In this document: positions 15,578 to 23,641 of the stretch, in pieces
Position numbering within the stretch: the stretch's first letter is position 1
Layout: the number at the start of each line of letters is the position of its first letter
Assembly (NCBI GenBank): GCA_017442805.1
Contig: JAFRZA010000047.1
Location: 1-54,569, forward strand
DNA length: 54,569 nucleotides
Reading direction: 5' to 3'
DNA from: Erysipelotrichaceae bacterium
Lineage (GTDB): Bacteria > Bacillota_I > Bacilli_A > Erysipelotrichales > Erysipelotrichaceae
The notes under the pieces: model-generated
The model's input: the letters and a program-made list of their open reading frames with translations, nothing else
Told to the model about the DNA's origin: nothing
Databases searched by the model: none
Position numbers and translations under genes: made by a program

Positions 15578-16861
15578 TCACTCACCTGCCTTATAGCTGC
15601 CGTCCGGCTGTCCGGTCAGCTTCACGTCCCGGCTGATGGCAATCACCGGCACGACATTTTTTAAAAGCGTCGGCTTGAACAGTTCAGCCTGTTCGCCGTA
15701 TACATAAGCATATCTCTCTGAAGTATCCGCCAGCCAGTAGTCCTCAACTTCCGAGAGCTTGATGTCCTTCAGCGATGCCAGAGCTACCCTGCATCTGACG
15801 GTGGTTTCAGGGAGGCTGCCGTCATAATTGCCGGCCGCGAAGTCTCTTTCCGCTAACAGATCCTTATAGGAAAGGCTGTTCAGGTAATCATTGTTGAGAT
15901 GGTAAGCCAGCGTGTCTTCCTTCGCCGGGTCAAAACTGTCACCCTTCAAGCCGAAGGCCATCGGTTCCTCAAGAGCCTTGTTTCTCACCAGCCGATAGCC
16001 GTCCGGATCGATCTGATATACCGTCCATCTGTCGTCGCCAAGCTGAATGACGCTGCCGATGGTAATGTTTTCTTCTTCAAAGCGGTAGGGGTCTTCCCTG
16101 GTTCCGCTTCCCGCAGGAGCCGGGGTATCGGCAGCCAGGGTGATGACCGGTCTTACCTGATAGATGCGCTCAGACGGGCTGACGGTCAGCTTGCCGTCCT
16201 CGGCCCGGTAAACGCCTTCACTGCTGACGCCGGAAAGCCAGAAACTGCCGGGGCAGTCAGAGAGATAGGTGGCTCCTGAAAGCATGCTGTTGAGATAGGA
16301 AGCGACATCGCACAGACTTACCGCCGCGCTTTTCTGCTCTTCACTCATGGCGGTCAGGTCATCGATGACCGCGCCGTTGAAGACCGTATTGACAATGCCG
16401 CTTTCGGGAAGCTGCTGACGGAAATGACCGTTAAGGTATCCGTACAGTCCGCTGTCCGCAAAGGATGCCTGTTCCTCATTGAACGGCAGCTGGTTGAGCG
16501 CTTCAGCGCTGATCAGCCGGACGGAACCGTCGCTGTTGATCTGCATGATGCGCCACGGCAGGCCGTTATAGATGACGTAGTTGTTGCGGCAGCTGCCGCG
16601 GAAGATTTCGATGCCTTCATATTCGAACAGTCCGCTGCTGCTTCTGGCGGTCTGATCCTGATTGTCTTCCCTGATCTTTCCTGCCAGGGTACCGGCGCGT
16701 TTTCCGGCGCCGTTGGCATAGTCAAAATACCGCAGGCCGTAGAAAGTTCCGGCAATCAGAAGGAAGATGATGCTGAAGGCTATGAAGACCTTTTCAAAGG
16801 GAAAGTCGATGGCTTTTTCTTCTTCGACGGTTTCCGGAAGGTCAGTACGGTTTTCACTCAT
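15578..16861 (-). CDS. Membrane-anchored surface protein with duplicated DUF6273-like domain
   Basis: The 427-residue product has a short cytoplasmic N-terminus, one membrane helix (about 26-45) and a long outer part. Two similar units are visible: one with NGLPWRIMQINSDGSVRLIS ending in VRPVITL (about 95-245), and one with DDRWTVYQIDPDGYRLV ending in VVPVIAI (about 275-410). This style of domain is common in Firmicutes surface proteins and is called DUF6273-like here by resemblance only. Start is supported by GAGGGA and a TGGTATAAA element upstream. It is cotranscribed with the CapA-like gene. Confidence 0.75.
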   Translation of the reverse strand: MSENRTDLPETVEEEKAIDFPFEKVFIAFSIIFLLIAGTFYGLRYFDYANGAGKRAGTLAGKIREDNQDQTARSSSGLFEYEGIEIFRGSCRNNYVIYNGLPWRIMQINSDGSVRLISAEALNQLPFNEEQASFADSGLYGYLNGHFRQQLPESGIVNTVFNGAVIDDLTAMSEEQKSAAVSLCDVASYLNSMLSGATYLSDCPGSFWLSGVSSEGVYRAEDGKLTVSPSERIYQVRPVITLAADTPAPAGSGTREDPYRFEEENITIGSVIQLGDDRWTVYQIDPDGYRLVRNKALEEPMAFGLKGDSFDPAKEDTLAYHLNNDYLNSLSYKDLLAERDFAAGNYDGSLPETTVRCRVALASLKDIKLSEVEDYWLADTSERYAYVYGEQAELFKPTLLKNVVPVIAISRDVKLTGQPDGSYKAGE

Positions 16862-16886
16862 GATGTTCCCTCGCTTACACTCCTAT

Positions 16887-16895
16887 TTTATACCA
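16887..16895 (-). promoter_or_regulatory. Extended -10 promoter of the DUF6273-like/CapA unit
   Basis: The minus strand reads TGGTATAAA at 16895-16887, about 25 bases before the ATG. The same TGGTATAA core occurs at four other promoters in the window. Confidence 0.55.
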
Positions 16896-16903
16896 TTTAG
16901 CCG

Positions 16904-16924
16904 AAAAAAGCGCCATAACGGCGC
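16904..16924 (-). terminator. Terminator of the P-loop protein gene
   Basis: On the minus strand GCGCC (16924-16920) pairs with GGCGC (16914-16910) around a five-base loop and is followed by T6 (16909-16904). It ends the long minus-strand series. Confidence 0.75.
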
Positions 16925-16953
16925 CATTGCGTTTCCAATAAAGATTCCTGGCT

Positions 16954-17790
16954 TCAGTCAGTGGCTTCGCTCAGCGCCGGATCAGCGTCCGGCAGCGAGC
17001 ATTCGCTGCGCACGCAGTAAGCCGACTGGCCGCACAGGAAGTTCCTAAGGCAGCTTTCAATCACCTGCTCATCAACCGGCGGTTCGGGAATTCCGCGCGG
17101 TTGGGAAAGGGCCGTCAGACACCGGTAATCGGAAGGAGAAATCTGATAGACCATCAGAACATCTGAGGGACCGATGTGCTCAAGCCGGGCAAGCACGTAA
17201 ACCGTTCTTCCGCTCTTCTCAAAGAGGTAGTGTCCCACTTCAGCGCCATACGCCAGCACGCCATCAGAGATATATTCATCAGGTTTCTTTGTTTCCCTAA
17301 GATCTTCAAGAAAACCATCCGCCTGGCCGCGGTCGGTAAAGATGTGGATCTCCTTATCCTCGTTTTGGCTCAGCAGTTCCATGATCCGAGGCCGGCTTTC
17401 GCCCTGAAAGTTTCTTACTCTTTCCAGCAGTTCTTCATCAATTTCCTGCGGCATTTCCGTCCAGGGCATGTCGCTGCGCGGCTTTCCTCTTCTGGCCAGG
17501 ATGCCTTCTTCGCAGATCTCAGCGGGATAATCGAGGAAGAAGACCTCTTCGCACTTCTGCAGGCGCAGTTCCATCGTTCTCAGGTAGTTGCCGTCGATGA
17601 TCCAGCTGTCTCTTTCCAGAACTCCGTTAAGCCTTTCCATGAATACTTCCCGCTCCACGATGGTCCTGTCAGCGTTCCAGTACAGCATGTCCAGGTGATA
17701 CAGCGGTAATCCGGTAAGTTCATGAAGTCTGCGGCAGAAGGTGCTCTTGCCGCTTCCCGGACAGCCGATCACGATTATCTTCCTTTTCAT
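16954..17790 (-). CDS. P-loop kinase-like protein (topology-modulation/FlaR type) with extra C-terminal domain
   Basis: The 278-residue protein begins with Walker A GCPGSGKSTF (about 9-18) and has YHLDMLYWNAD and IIDGNYLRT segments typical of the adenylate-kinase-like FlaR/topology-modulation family. That family normally ends near residue 170. Here about 105 further residues (from about 172, around DGVLAYGAEVGHYLF) form a second domain I do not recognise. The gene starts 6 bases after the GNAT gene stop. The substrate is unknown; the family name does not prove an effect on DNA topology. Confidence 0.82.
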   Translation of the reverse strand: MKRKIIVIGCPGSGKSTFCRRLHELTGLPLYHLDMLYWNADRTIVEREVFMERLNGVLERDSWIIDGNYLRTMELRLQKCEEVFFLDYPAEICEEGILARRGKPRSDMPWTEMPQEIDEELLERVRNFQGESRPRIMELLSQNEDKEIHIFTDRGQADGFLEDLRETKKPDEYISDGVLAYGAEVGHYLFEKSGRTVYVLARLEHIGPSDVLMVYQISPSDYRCLTALSQPRGIPEPPVDEQVIESCLRNFLCGQSAYCVRSECSLPDADPALSEATD

Positions 17791-17796
17791 GACGTC

Positions 17797-18270
17797 TTAA
17801 AGATCCTTTCTCAGCCAGATGACTTCGTCGTTGCGGCTTTCCTCATGAAAGCCGTGCTTCAGAAACATCCTGATGGCCGGATTGTCAATGGCGATGTTGT
17901 CATAAAGGACTCTGACACCGTTTTTGCGGGCGGCCTGACAGAGCAGTTCCAGAGCTTCAGAACCGTTACCTTGGCCCCGGCAGGGAGCGTAGATGATCAC
18001 ATCAGCCACATGGGCGTTAATGCCCTCATCCAGGTGATAGGCGATCTCACCGACAAAAGTGCCGCTTTCATCGGCGACATAGCGGTAATAACAGTCCTTA
18101 TCATCACTGACCCAGGCTTCATGCCAGTCTTTCCAGCATTCTTCAGGGAAGGGAATGGTTCCGCCCCAGTGGTGGTTATAGGACATGGTTTCTTCATCCG
18201 CCATCATCTGCTCTCTGAACCACAGGTCACGGACTTCCGGCTTATATGTCTTCAGCATTTTCGAGGTCAC
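17797..18270 (-). CDS. GNAT-family N-acetyltransferase
   Basis: The 157-residue product has the acetyl-CoA region ADVIIYAPCRGQGNGSEAL (about 85-103) and the C-terminal DNIAIDNPAIRMFLKHGF, both typical of GNAT enzymes. The frame continues upstream to 18318 inside the TfoX gene. I choose the GTG at 18270 because AAGGA lies 4-5 bases before it and it begins right after the TfoX stop. Substrate unknown. It is one of several acetyltransferases in this operon-like run. Confidence 0.85.
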   Translation of the reverse strand: MTSKMLKTYKPEVRDLWFREQMMADEETMSYNHHWGGTIPFPEECWKDWHEAWVSDDKDCYYRYVADESGTFVGEIAYHLDEGINAHVADVIIYAPCRGQGNGSEALELLCQAARKNGVRVLYDNIAIDNPAIRMFLKHGFHEESRNDEVIWLRKDL

Positions 18271-18271
18271 T

Positions 18272-18601
18272 CTATCCTTTTCTTCTTTTCTTTCCTTTCG
18301 GCTGGGGAAGTTCTTCATACATCTTTTCCACCAGTTCGCTCAGCAGTTCGCCGCTGACTCCTTCTTCCACCAGCAGCATCTCCTTAGCTCCTTCATAGGG
18401 CTGCACCATCTCCGCTTCCGGCAGCATTTCCTGCGCTGATGCAGTCGGCTTGATCAGAAAGCGGTCGTCATAAACCCCGCCGATGATCTTGCCGCGATAG
18501 TAGATGATGAATTCTCCCATCATCGTCCGCCAGGATATGTCATCCAGCTGTTCCAGTCTGTCCAGAACGAACTGCAGGTATTCCATTGTTGACGCCATCA
18601 T
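18272..18601 (-). CDS. TfoX N-terminal domain family protein
   Basis: The 109-residue cytoplasmic protein carries the TfoX-N pattern (TMMGEFIIYYRGKIIGGVYDD and a hydrophobic core after it). Such stand-alone domains are common in Firmicutes and, unlike full TfoX/Sxy, have no proven role in competence. The C-terminus is lysine/arginine-rich (KGKKRRKG). AAGGAG lies 5 or 8 bases before the two candidate ATGs. The next gene starts one base after the stop. Confidence 0.85.
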   Translation of the reverse strand: MMASTMEYLQFVLDRLEQLDDISWRTMMGEFIIYYRGKIIGGVYDDRFLIKPTASAQEMLPEAEMVQPYEGAKEMLLVEEGVSGELLSELVEKMYEELPQPKGKKRRKG

Positions 18602-18644
18602 CTCATCTCCTTCCGGCCATTATTCCACTCTCTCACGCCGCCGC

Positions 18645-19595
18645 TCATTTAAGGCGGTGAGCCTTTGCGGTAAACTCATCCAGTGTTACGGCGATGACGC
18701 CTACTGAGGCAGTCATCGCTTTTTCGATGGTGAACTGCCGGCCTGTCTGGTTCTCCATGATCAGCTTCAGGGCATGGACTTTCCGTTGTTCATCACTGAT
18801 GATTTCAGCCGTTCCCCAGCCAATCAGGGAGGCGTACTGAGAGCCGTAATCACAGGCAATCTCACCGCCGTCGATCAGGGCGACATCGCATTCGAGTTCA
18901 ATTCCGACACGCGGATCACCCGCTATCAGGTCCAGCTTATGGCCTTCCCGCGCTCCATGCAGGTAAAACACCAGCCGGCCATCGATGAACTCATATCCGT
19001 AATGAAGCGGTACGACGTAGGGATACCCGCCGTCATTCAGGCCCAGATGCAGAATCTTTGCGGTCCTGATGATTTCCAGGATCTGATCCATGTCACTTAC
19101 TTCCCGGTCTTTTCTTCTCATAGCGCTGTCATGTCCTTTCGCAAAGCCGTATGGCTTGTCATCAGTGTGCCTTTTCACGTAATATGCCATGTTTACCTCA
19201 TGGCAGTCCGGTTCATCGACCACATCGGTTTCCACGAAGCCCGCCTTTTCATAGATGTGTCTGGCGTGCTCATTACCGTAGATGTAGGTAGTCGTTATCT
19301 CTTCAGCATCATAATCGTCTTTCAGATAAGAGATGAACTCCCTTAAGGCCTGCGTGCCCTTATGGCGGTTCTGATGGTTCAGGTCGATGGCGTACTCCCA
19401 CAGGAAATACTTCCGCGGCTCGAAGCGGTGCACCAGCACGAAGCCGATGAGCTGATCGCCTTCATAGATGTCATAGGCCATGACCGTATCGGGATTGTTG
19501 TTGATGATGGTTCTGATCGTCTCTTTGCTCGAGAGCATTTCCTGCTGCTCAGGGGTCAGTTCGATCTTCATCTCAGCAGATTTAACAAATCTCAT
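18645..19595 (-). CDS. Fusion of a GNAT acetyltransferase and a Nim-like FMN-binding split barrel
   Basis: The 316-residue product has two domains. Residues 1 to about 140 form a GNAT domain with a HKGTQALREFISYLK segment and EHARHIYEKAGF. After a charged linker, residues about 165-316 form a pyridoxamine-phosphate-oxidase-like split barrel of the NimA type, with GYPYVVPLHYGYEF and EGHKLDLIAGDPRVGIELE. Nim proteins are flavoproteins linked to nitroimidazole resistance; the fused function is unknown. It follows the CAT-like gene with overlapping stop and start (TAATG), and GGGAGG best places the second ATG (19595) as start. Confidence 0.85.
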   Translation of the reverse strand: MRFVKSAEMKIELTPEQQEMLSSKETIRTIINNNPDTVMAYDIYEGDQLIGFVLVHRFEPRKYFLWEYAIDLNHQNRHKGTQALREFISYLKDDYDAEEITTTYIYGNEHARHIYEKAGFVETDVVDEPDCHEVNMAYYVKRHTDDKPYGFAKGHDSAMRRKDREVSDMDQILEIIRTAKILHLGLNDGGYPYVVPLHYGYEFIDGRLVFYLHGAREGHKLDLIAGDPRVGIELECDVALIDGGEIACDYGSQYASLIGWGTAEIISDEQRKVHALKLIMENQTGRQFTIEKAMTASVGVIAVTLDEFTAKAHRLK

Positions 19596-19597
19596 CA

Positions 19598-20257
19598 TTA
19601 CCTCCCAGTGCGCCTGACGAACGCTTCGATCTCCTGCTCAAGCAGCCGGAAGACGTTGGCAATCAGATACCCGTCCGCGATCGCGTGATTAAGCCGGACA
19701 CTTACCGGCATGAGCAGCCTGCCGTTTTCCTGCCGGTACTTTCCCCAGTTGATGATCGGGGCGAAATACAGGTAGCCATCCGGCAGTTCGATGTTCAGGG
19801 AATCATAGGAAAGCCAGGATATGTAAGAGGCGTCAAACCAGTTGGGATGATTGGCCGCGTCCAGTCCGTATTCTCTGGTCTTCTTGGCTTCTTCAACATC
19901 CTGCAGGGCGCCGGCGTAGAACTTCTCATAGTCCTGACAGTATTTGGTGTATACGGGCGTGCAGGTTTCCGTATCCTGGTGGAAGACATACTGCGTGGGA
20001 TTGATCACGTCATAACAGATCAGCTCATCACTCTGCCACAGATAGCCCATCCGGTAGTCTTCCCGCGAATTGAGGACCTTTGAGAGGATATACAGAAAGT
20101 TGATGTAGAACTTCGTTTCTGTTCTCTCTGAGTACTCCACCAGTTCCATGACGTCGATCCTTGCCGTCATGGATGTCGAGCACTTGCAGTCCTGCGAAAA
20201 GTGACGGAACACTCCCTTACGATAATATGTTTCTCTGTCAATTACCTTATAATTCAT
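19598..20257 (-). CDS. Chloramphenicol acetyltransferase-like protein (CAT type A family)
   Basis: The 219-residue length equals classical CAT subunits when the ATG at 20257 is used; a GAGGGTGG site precedes it. The catalytic motif HxxxDG appears as NHAIADG near the C-terminus (about residue 193), and the N-terminal YKVIDRETYYRKGVF and later MPVSVRLNHA match the family. CAT enzymes transfer acetyl from acetyl-CoA to chloramphenicol as trimers. Chromosomal relatives often act on other acceptors, so resistance is not implied. The gene precedes the GNAT-Nim fusion and overlaps it by one base. Confidence 0.88.
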   Translation of the reverse strand: MNYKVIDRETYYRKGVFRHFSQDCKCSTSMTARIDVMELVEYSERTETKFYINFLYILSKVLNSREDYRMGYLWQSDELICYDVINPTQYVFHQDTETCTPVYTKYCQDYEKFYAGALQDVEEAKKTREYGLDAANHPNWFDASYISWLSYDSLNIELPDGYLYFAPIINWGKYRQENGRLLMPVSVRLNHAIADGYLIANVFRLLEQEIEAFVRRTGR

Positions 20258-20301
20258 TTTATCCACCCTCTTCAAATTACATGAGCTGTTGCTTCGCTGT
20301 T

Positions 20302-21165
20302 TCAGACATTCTTATAAAGCTCGTAACAGTCGTGCCCCTTGGGAACATTCCTGAGTTCGCCTCTGAGAAGATAGCCGTTCTTTTTGAAGAAACCGACGTT
20401 CCAGTCACCCGCGCTTGTCATGATCAGCGGCGCTCCGTTTTCCCTTGCCAGTTTTTCCACTTCCCGCAGAAAATACGTGCCCAGTCCCTGATGCCTCAGT
20501 TCTTCTTCGACAAACAGGGCGTCAACGAAGCCATATGCGCCTTTGTCTACTTCCGCCATCACGCCAGCGACAAACCTACCATCTTCGTCCACGAGTTTCC
20601 GGTAAAAGCGAATGCACTCGCTTTTCTGTTCATAGGATTCACTGTAGGTGTCGATGCCGTTGAGGATGACATCCGCATCCTCATCATTGCCGATCGCTAT
20701 CCTGAATCGCGTGCCGGTGTTGTCTGACGGAACATATTCAGGTGTGTCTCTGTCAAGATACTTGACCAGTGAATAGCTGACATGGCCGTTGGCCTTTTTC
20801 AGAGTCGTGAAAACCGTGTAGCCATGCTTCTCATAAAACGGTCTGGCCATGTAGCTGGCGGTACCGAGTGTCACGACCCGGCAGCCTTTCTCTCTGGCAA
20901 TGCGTTCAACCTCTCTGATGATCATGGAGCCGATTCCCTGATGGCGGTAGCGTTCATCTACCCAGAGGTCTTCCAGAAACATCCTCGACCAGTGGTATTC
21001 GTATGCTTCCGCGATGCAGCCGCCGATGATCTCGCCGTTTTCGTTTTCAACCTTGAGGACGAATTCTTCTTCATTCGCCTCTGTTTCCCGCGGCACGATC
21101 TCATCAATCTTCTCGCTGATGTATTCGACATCTTCTTCTGTCAGATTCTCGATCCTGTATTCCAT
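20302..21165 (-). CDS. Double-domain GNAT acetyltransferase
   Basis: The 287-residue protein contains two complete GNAT units. Unit one (about 1-140) has LWVDERYRHQGIGSMIIREV and ARPFYEKHGYTVF. Unit two (about 150-287) has LFVEEELRHQGLGTYFLREV and VGFFKKNGYLL. The parallel RHQG(I/L)G loops are the acetyl-CoA binding sites, and both look intact. The ATG at 21165 starts with the family-like MEYRIENLTEEDVEYI; a longer start would overlap the preceding gene by 26 bases. Substrate unknown. It sits between a single GNAT gene and the CAT-like gene. Confidence 0.88.
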   Translation of the reverse strand: MEYRIENLTEEDVEYISEKIDEIVPRETEANEEEFVLKVENENGEIIGGCIAEAYEYHWSRMFLEDLWVDERYRHQGIGSMIIREVERIAREKGCRVVTLGTASYMARPFYEKHGYTVFTTLKKANGHVSYSLVKYLDRDTPEYVPSDNTGTRFRIAIGNDEDADVILNGIDTYSESYEQKSECIRFYRKLVDEDGRFVAGVMAEVDKGAYGFVDALFVEEELRHQGLGTYFLREVEKLARENGAPLIMTSAGDWNVGFFKKNGYLLRGELRNVPKGHDCYELYKNV

Positions 21166-21172
21166 TACTCCG

Positions 21173-21637
21173 TTATTCTCCCGTCGGTATCCTGTCATTC
21201 ATGCTTTTGTTGCGGTAATTATGGTCAGTCCTGATCGTGTAACCCTGGCTTTCCCAGAAATCATTGGCTTCATCATTGTCCCTGAACACCAGTCCGAACA
21301 CCTTCTGAATGCCCTCCTTACGCAGAGCAGCCTCGGCACGGAAAACCAGCTGACCGGCTATACCCATCCGGCGGTAATCAGGATGAACACAGAGATGATG
21401 AATGATGCCGCGGCGGCCGTCATGTCCTGAAAGAATGACACCGATGATCCGGTCATCAGTGACTGCCGCAAAGCAGGTGTCCGGATTGCGCTTCAGGTAC
21501 CTTTCGATCCCTTCACGGCTGTCATCAACCGGATTCAGAGCCCGCCGGCTCTGCTCCGTGCTGTTCCATAATTCAAACATCGCATCATAATCAGCTGCTG
21601 CGACCGGTCTTATTCTGTATTTGTTTTTCTGTTCCAT
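21173..21637 (-). CDS. GNAT-family N-acetyltransferase
   Basis: The 154-residue protein has a GNAT core: YRIRPVAAADYDAMFELW at the start, the loop VHPDYRRMGIAGQLV and the C-terminal DNDEANDFWESQGYT. The ATG at 21637 is chosen for AGGAG 9 bases upstream; the frame upstream of it lies inside the kinase-like gene. With that start it overlaps the end of the P-loop gene by 47 bases, suggesting translational coupling. Substrate unknown. Confidence 0.87.
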   Translation of the reverse strand: MEQKNKYRIRPVAAADYDAMFELWNSTEQSRRALNPVDDSREGIERYLKRNPDTCFAAVTDDRIIGVILSGHDGRRGIIHHLCVHPDYRRMGIAGQLVFRAEAALRKEGIQKVFGLVFRDNDEANDFWESQGYTIRTDHNYRNKSMNDRIPTGE

Positions 21638-22280
21638 CTGTCCGTTCTCCTGTGAGTCCAAACGCCTTTTCAACCATTTCCAGCGTCTGCGCGACGCTCC
21701 GGTTTTCATCTCGAATAATCACCTGAAACCCGGAATGCAGATAGCGGTCATAGTTTTCCGGTGAATTGATCAGCATGAGCCCCCGGCGGTAATTCTCCAT
21801 CGCCTGCTCAGGATCAGCCTCTTCCATGATCAGCTGATACAGAAACTGCTTCTCGCGGTCCGGCCTTTCAAAGAACCTTCTCACGGAGATCTGCGGATCT
21901 GCCAGCATGACCAGCACGTGACCGGGCTCAGTGATGGCTTTCAGCGTCTCAATTGAAATGTTGGTATCGACGAAAACCGGTCTTCCTTCCGTCTTCAGAT
22001 CATCAAGAAGGCGAAGCTCCAGGATCTCGCACTCCCTGCTGACTCCGTCGATCCATTCCCTGTATTCTTCCGGAGTTCTTCTGATAAAATCATGCCAGTC
22101 CTCCAGGTCACGCGTATATGTCAGATAAGGGAATTCGGCTTTATCCAGCCCGGACAGCAGCCGGTCGTGATAGTTTTCCTCACAGAGAATGCCTCCGTAT
22201 TTCCCGGCAAGAAGCTTTACCATCGTTGATTTGCCGGCATATGCCGTTCCGGTTATGAAGTAGACGTTGTCGTATCTCAT
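21591..22280 (-). CDS. P-loop NTPase, small-molecule kinase-like
   Basis: The 229-residue protein begins MRYDNVYFITGTAYAGKST, with an intact Walker A (GTAYAGKST, 11-19). A VFVDTNI segment near 100 could be a Walker B equivalent, and a basic stretch FFERPDREKQF could be a lid. The fold looks like AAA_18/adenylate-kinase-type kinases, which include antibiotic and metabolite kinases. The start overlaps the RlmCD stop by four bases (ATGA). The run of acetyltransferases downstream hints at small-molecule modification; this is inference. Confidence 0.75.
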   Translation of the reverse strand: MRYDNVYFITGTAYAGKSTMVKLLAGKYGGILCEENYHDRLLSGLDKAEFPYLTYTRDLEDWHDFIRRTPEEYREWIDGVSRECEILELRLLDDLKTEGRPVFVDTNISIETLKAITEPGHVLVMLADPQISVRRFFERPDREKQFLYQLIMEEADPEQAMENYRRGLMLINSPENYDRYLHSGFQVIIRDENRSVAQTLEMVEKAFGLTGERTDGTEKQIQNKTGRSS

Positions 22281-23641
22281 GAAGCCTCCGCTGAGATGAG
22301 ATTAACCTTGCGGCGGTGCAGAAGGCATACCGTCTCCACGTGATAGGTCTGCGGGAACATGTCCACCGGCTGGATCCTGCGGACTTCATAGTCATTCTTA
22401 AGCAGTTTCAGGTCCCTGGCCAGGGTTGACGGATCACAGGAAATGTAGACGATCCGCTCGCTACCCAGCTGCCTCAGCAGTTCAATGGTCCCGCCGCTGC
22501 AGCCCTTGCGGGGCGGATCGACGATGACGCAGTCAAATTTCCTTCCTTCCGCCAGCAGTCTTTCGCATTCCTTCTGCGCGTCCGAAGCGATGAACTCAGC
22601 GTTTGAAATCCCGTTAAGCTGAGCGTTGATCCGGGCATCTGCAATGGCCTGCTGTACGATTTCGATGCCGGTAACGCTTCTGACCCTGCCGGCCAGCGAA
22701 AGACCGATGGTCCCCACGCCGCAATAGAGATCCAGAACGTCATCTGAGGATTTCAGCCCGGCCATTTCCATGGCGGTATTGTACAGAACTTCCGTCTGGT
22801 AGGTATTGACCTGATAGAAGCTGTGCGCTGAGATCTTGAAGCGCAGTCCGCACAGCTGATCAAAGACGTGATCGCGTCCGGAAAGCAGGATCTCTTCCTT
22901 GCCCAGAACGACATTGGTATCGGCGGCGTTGACATTCTGAATGACGCTGACGACAGCCGGAAAAGCTTCCCTGAGTTCTTCAGCCAGCTGTCTGAGACCT
23001 TTTACTTCTCTCTGCCAGCAGACCAGAACCACCATCACTTCTCCGGTTTTCTGCATGTCCCGGATCATGATGTGGCGGATCTGTTTTTCGATGCCGTAAC
23101 TGACGATCAGTTCCCTGAGCCTTCTGACGATGTCATTGGCCAGCGGACTCTGCAGGCAGCAGTCCTCCATGGGGATGATCTCATGGGAGTTGTAGCGGTA
23201 GAAACCCACTTTGAACTGACCGTTCTTGTCGACTTCAGCCGGCATCATGATCTTATTGCGGTAACCGTAAGGCTCTTTCATGGTGATGATCGGCTCCGCA
23301 GGGGTTTCCAGGTTGGCAATGTTCCGCATCAGCTGCTCGACGTGGTGCTGCTTGAAGGCGGCCTGGCCTGCGGGACTGAGATGCTGGAGCTGGCAGCCGC
23401 CGCAGATCCGGGATATCGGACAGAGGGGTTCAGCGCGGTACTCTGACGGCTTGATCAGATTGACGATCTTGCCGTAGCCGTAGTCCTTCTGCAGCCTGGT
23501 GATGACCACTTCGGCTTCATCGCCCAGCGCCATGTCCTTGACAAATATACAAAAGCCTTCATGTTTCAGAAGGCCTGATCCGTTGTATGCGTAGTCTGTG
23601 CAGATACCCTGAACGATCTGGTTCTTAGTTCTGACCGTCAT
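22277..23641 (-). CDS. rlmD: 23S rRNA (uracil-5-)-methyltransferase RlmCD/RlmD with TRAM domain
   Basis: The 454-residue enzyme has an N-terminal TRAM RNA-binding domain (about 1-60), iron-sulfur cysteines in CPISRICGGC, the SAM site DLYCGVGTIGLS, the DPPRKGC motif and the catalytic ISCDPSTLARD. Length fits Bacillus RlmCD, which modifies U747 and U1939 of 23S rRNA. The frame extends to 23683, but the ATG at 23641 gives the family-like start MTVRTKNQIVQG and overlaps the preceding gene by only 17 bases. A TRAM-less paralogue is at 106-1239, so the two may divide the target sites. Confidence 0.95.
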   Translation of the reverse strand: MTVRTKNQIVQGICTDYAYNGSGLLKHEGFCIFVKDMALGDEAEVVITRLQKDYGYGKIVNLIKPSEYRAEPLCPISRICGGCQLQHLSPAGQAAFKQHHVEQLMRNIANLETPAEPIITMKEPYGYRNKIMMPAEVDKNGQFKVGFYRYNSHEIIPMEDCCLQSPLANDIVRRLRELIVSYGIEKQIRHIMIRDMQKTGEVMVVLVCWQREVKGLRQLAEELREAFPAVVSVIQNVNAADTNVVLGKEEILLSGRDHVFDQLCGLRFKISAHSFYQVNTYQTEVLYNTAMEMAGLKSSDDVLDLYCGVGTIGLSLAGRVRSVTGIEIVQQAIADARINAQLNGISNAEFIASDAQKECERLLAEGRKFDCVIVDPPRKGCSGGTIELLRQLGSERIVYISCDPSTLARDLKLLKNDYEVRRIQPVDMFPQTYHVETVCLLHRRKVNLISAEAS

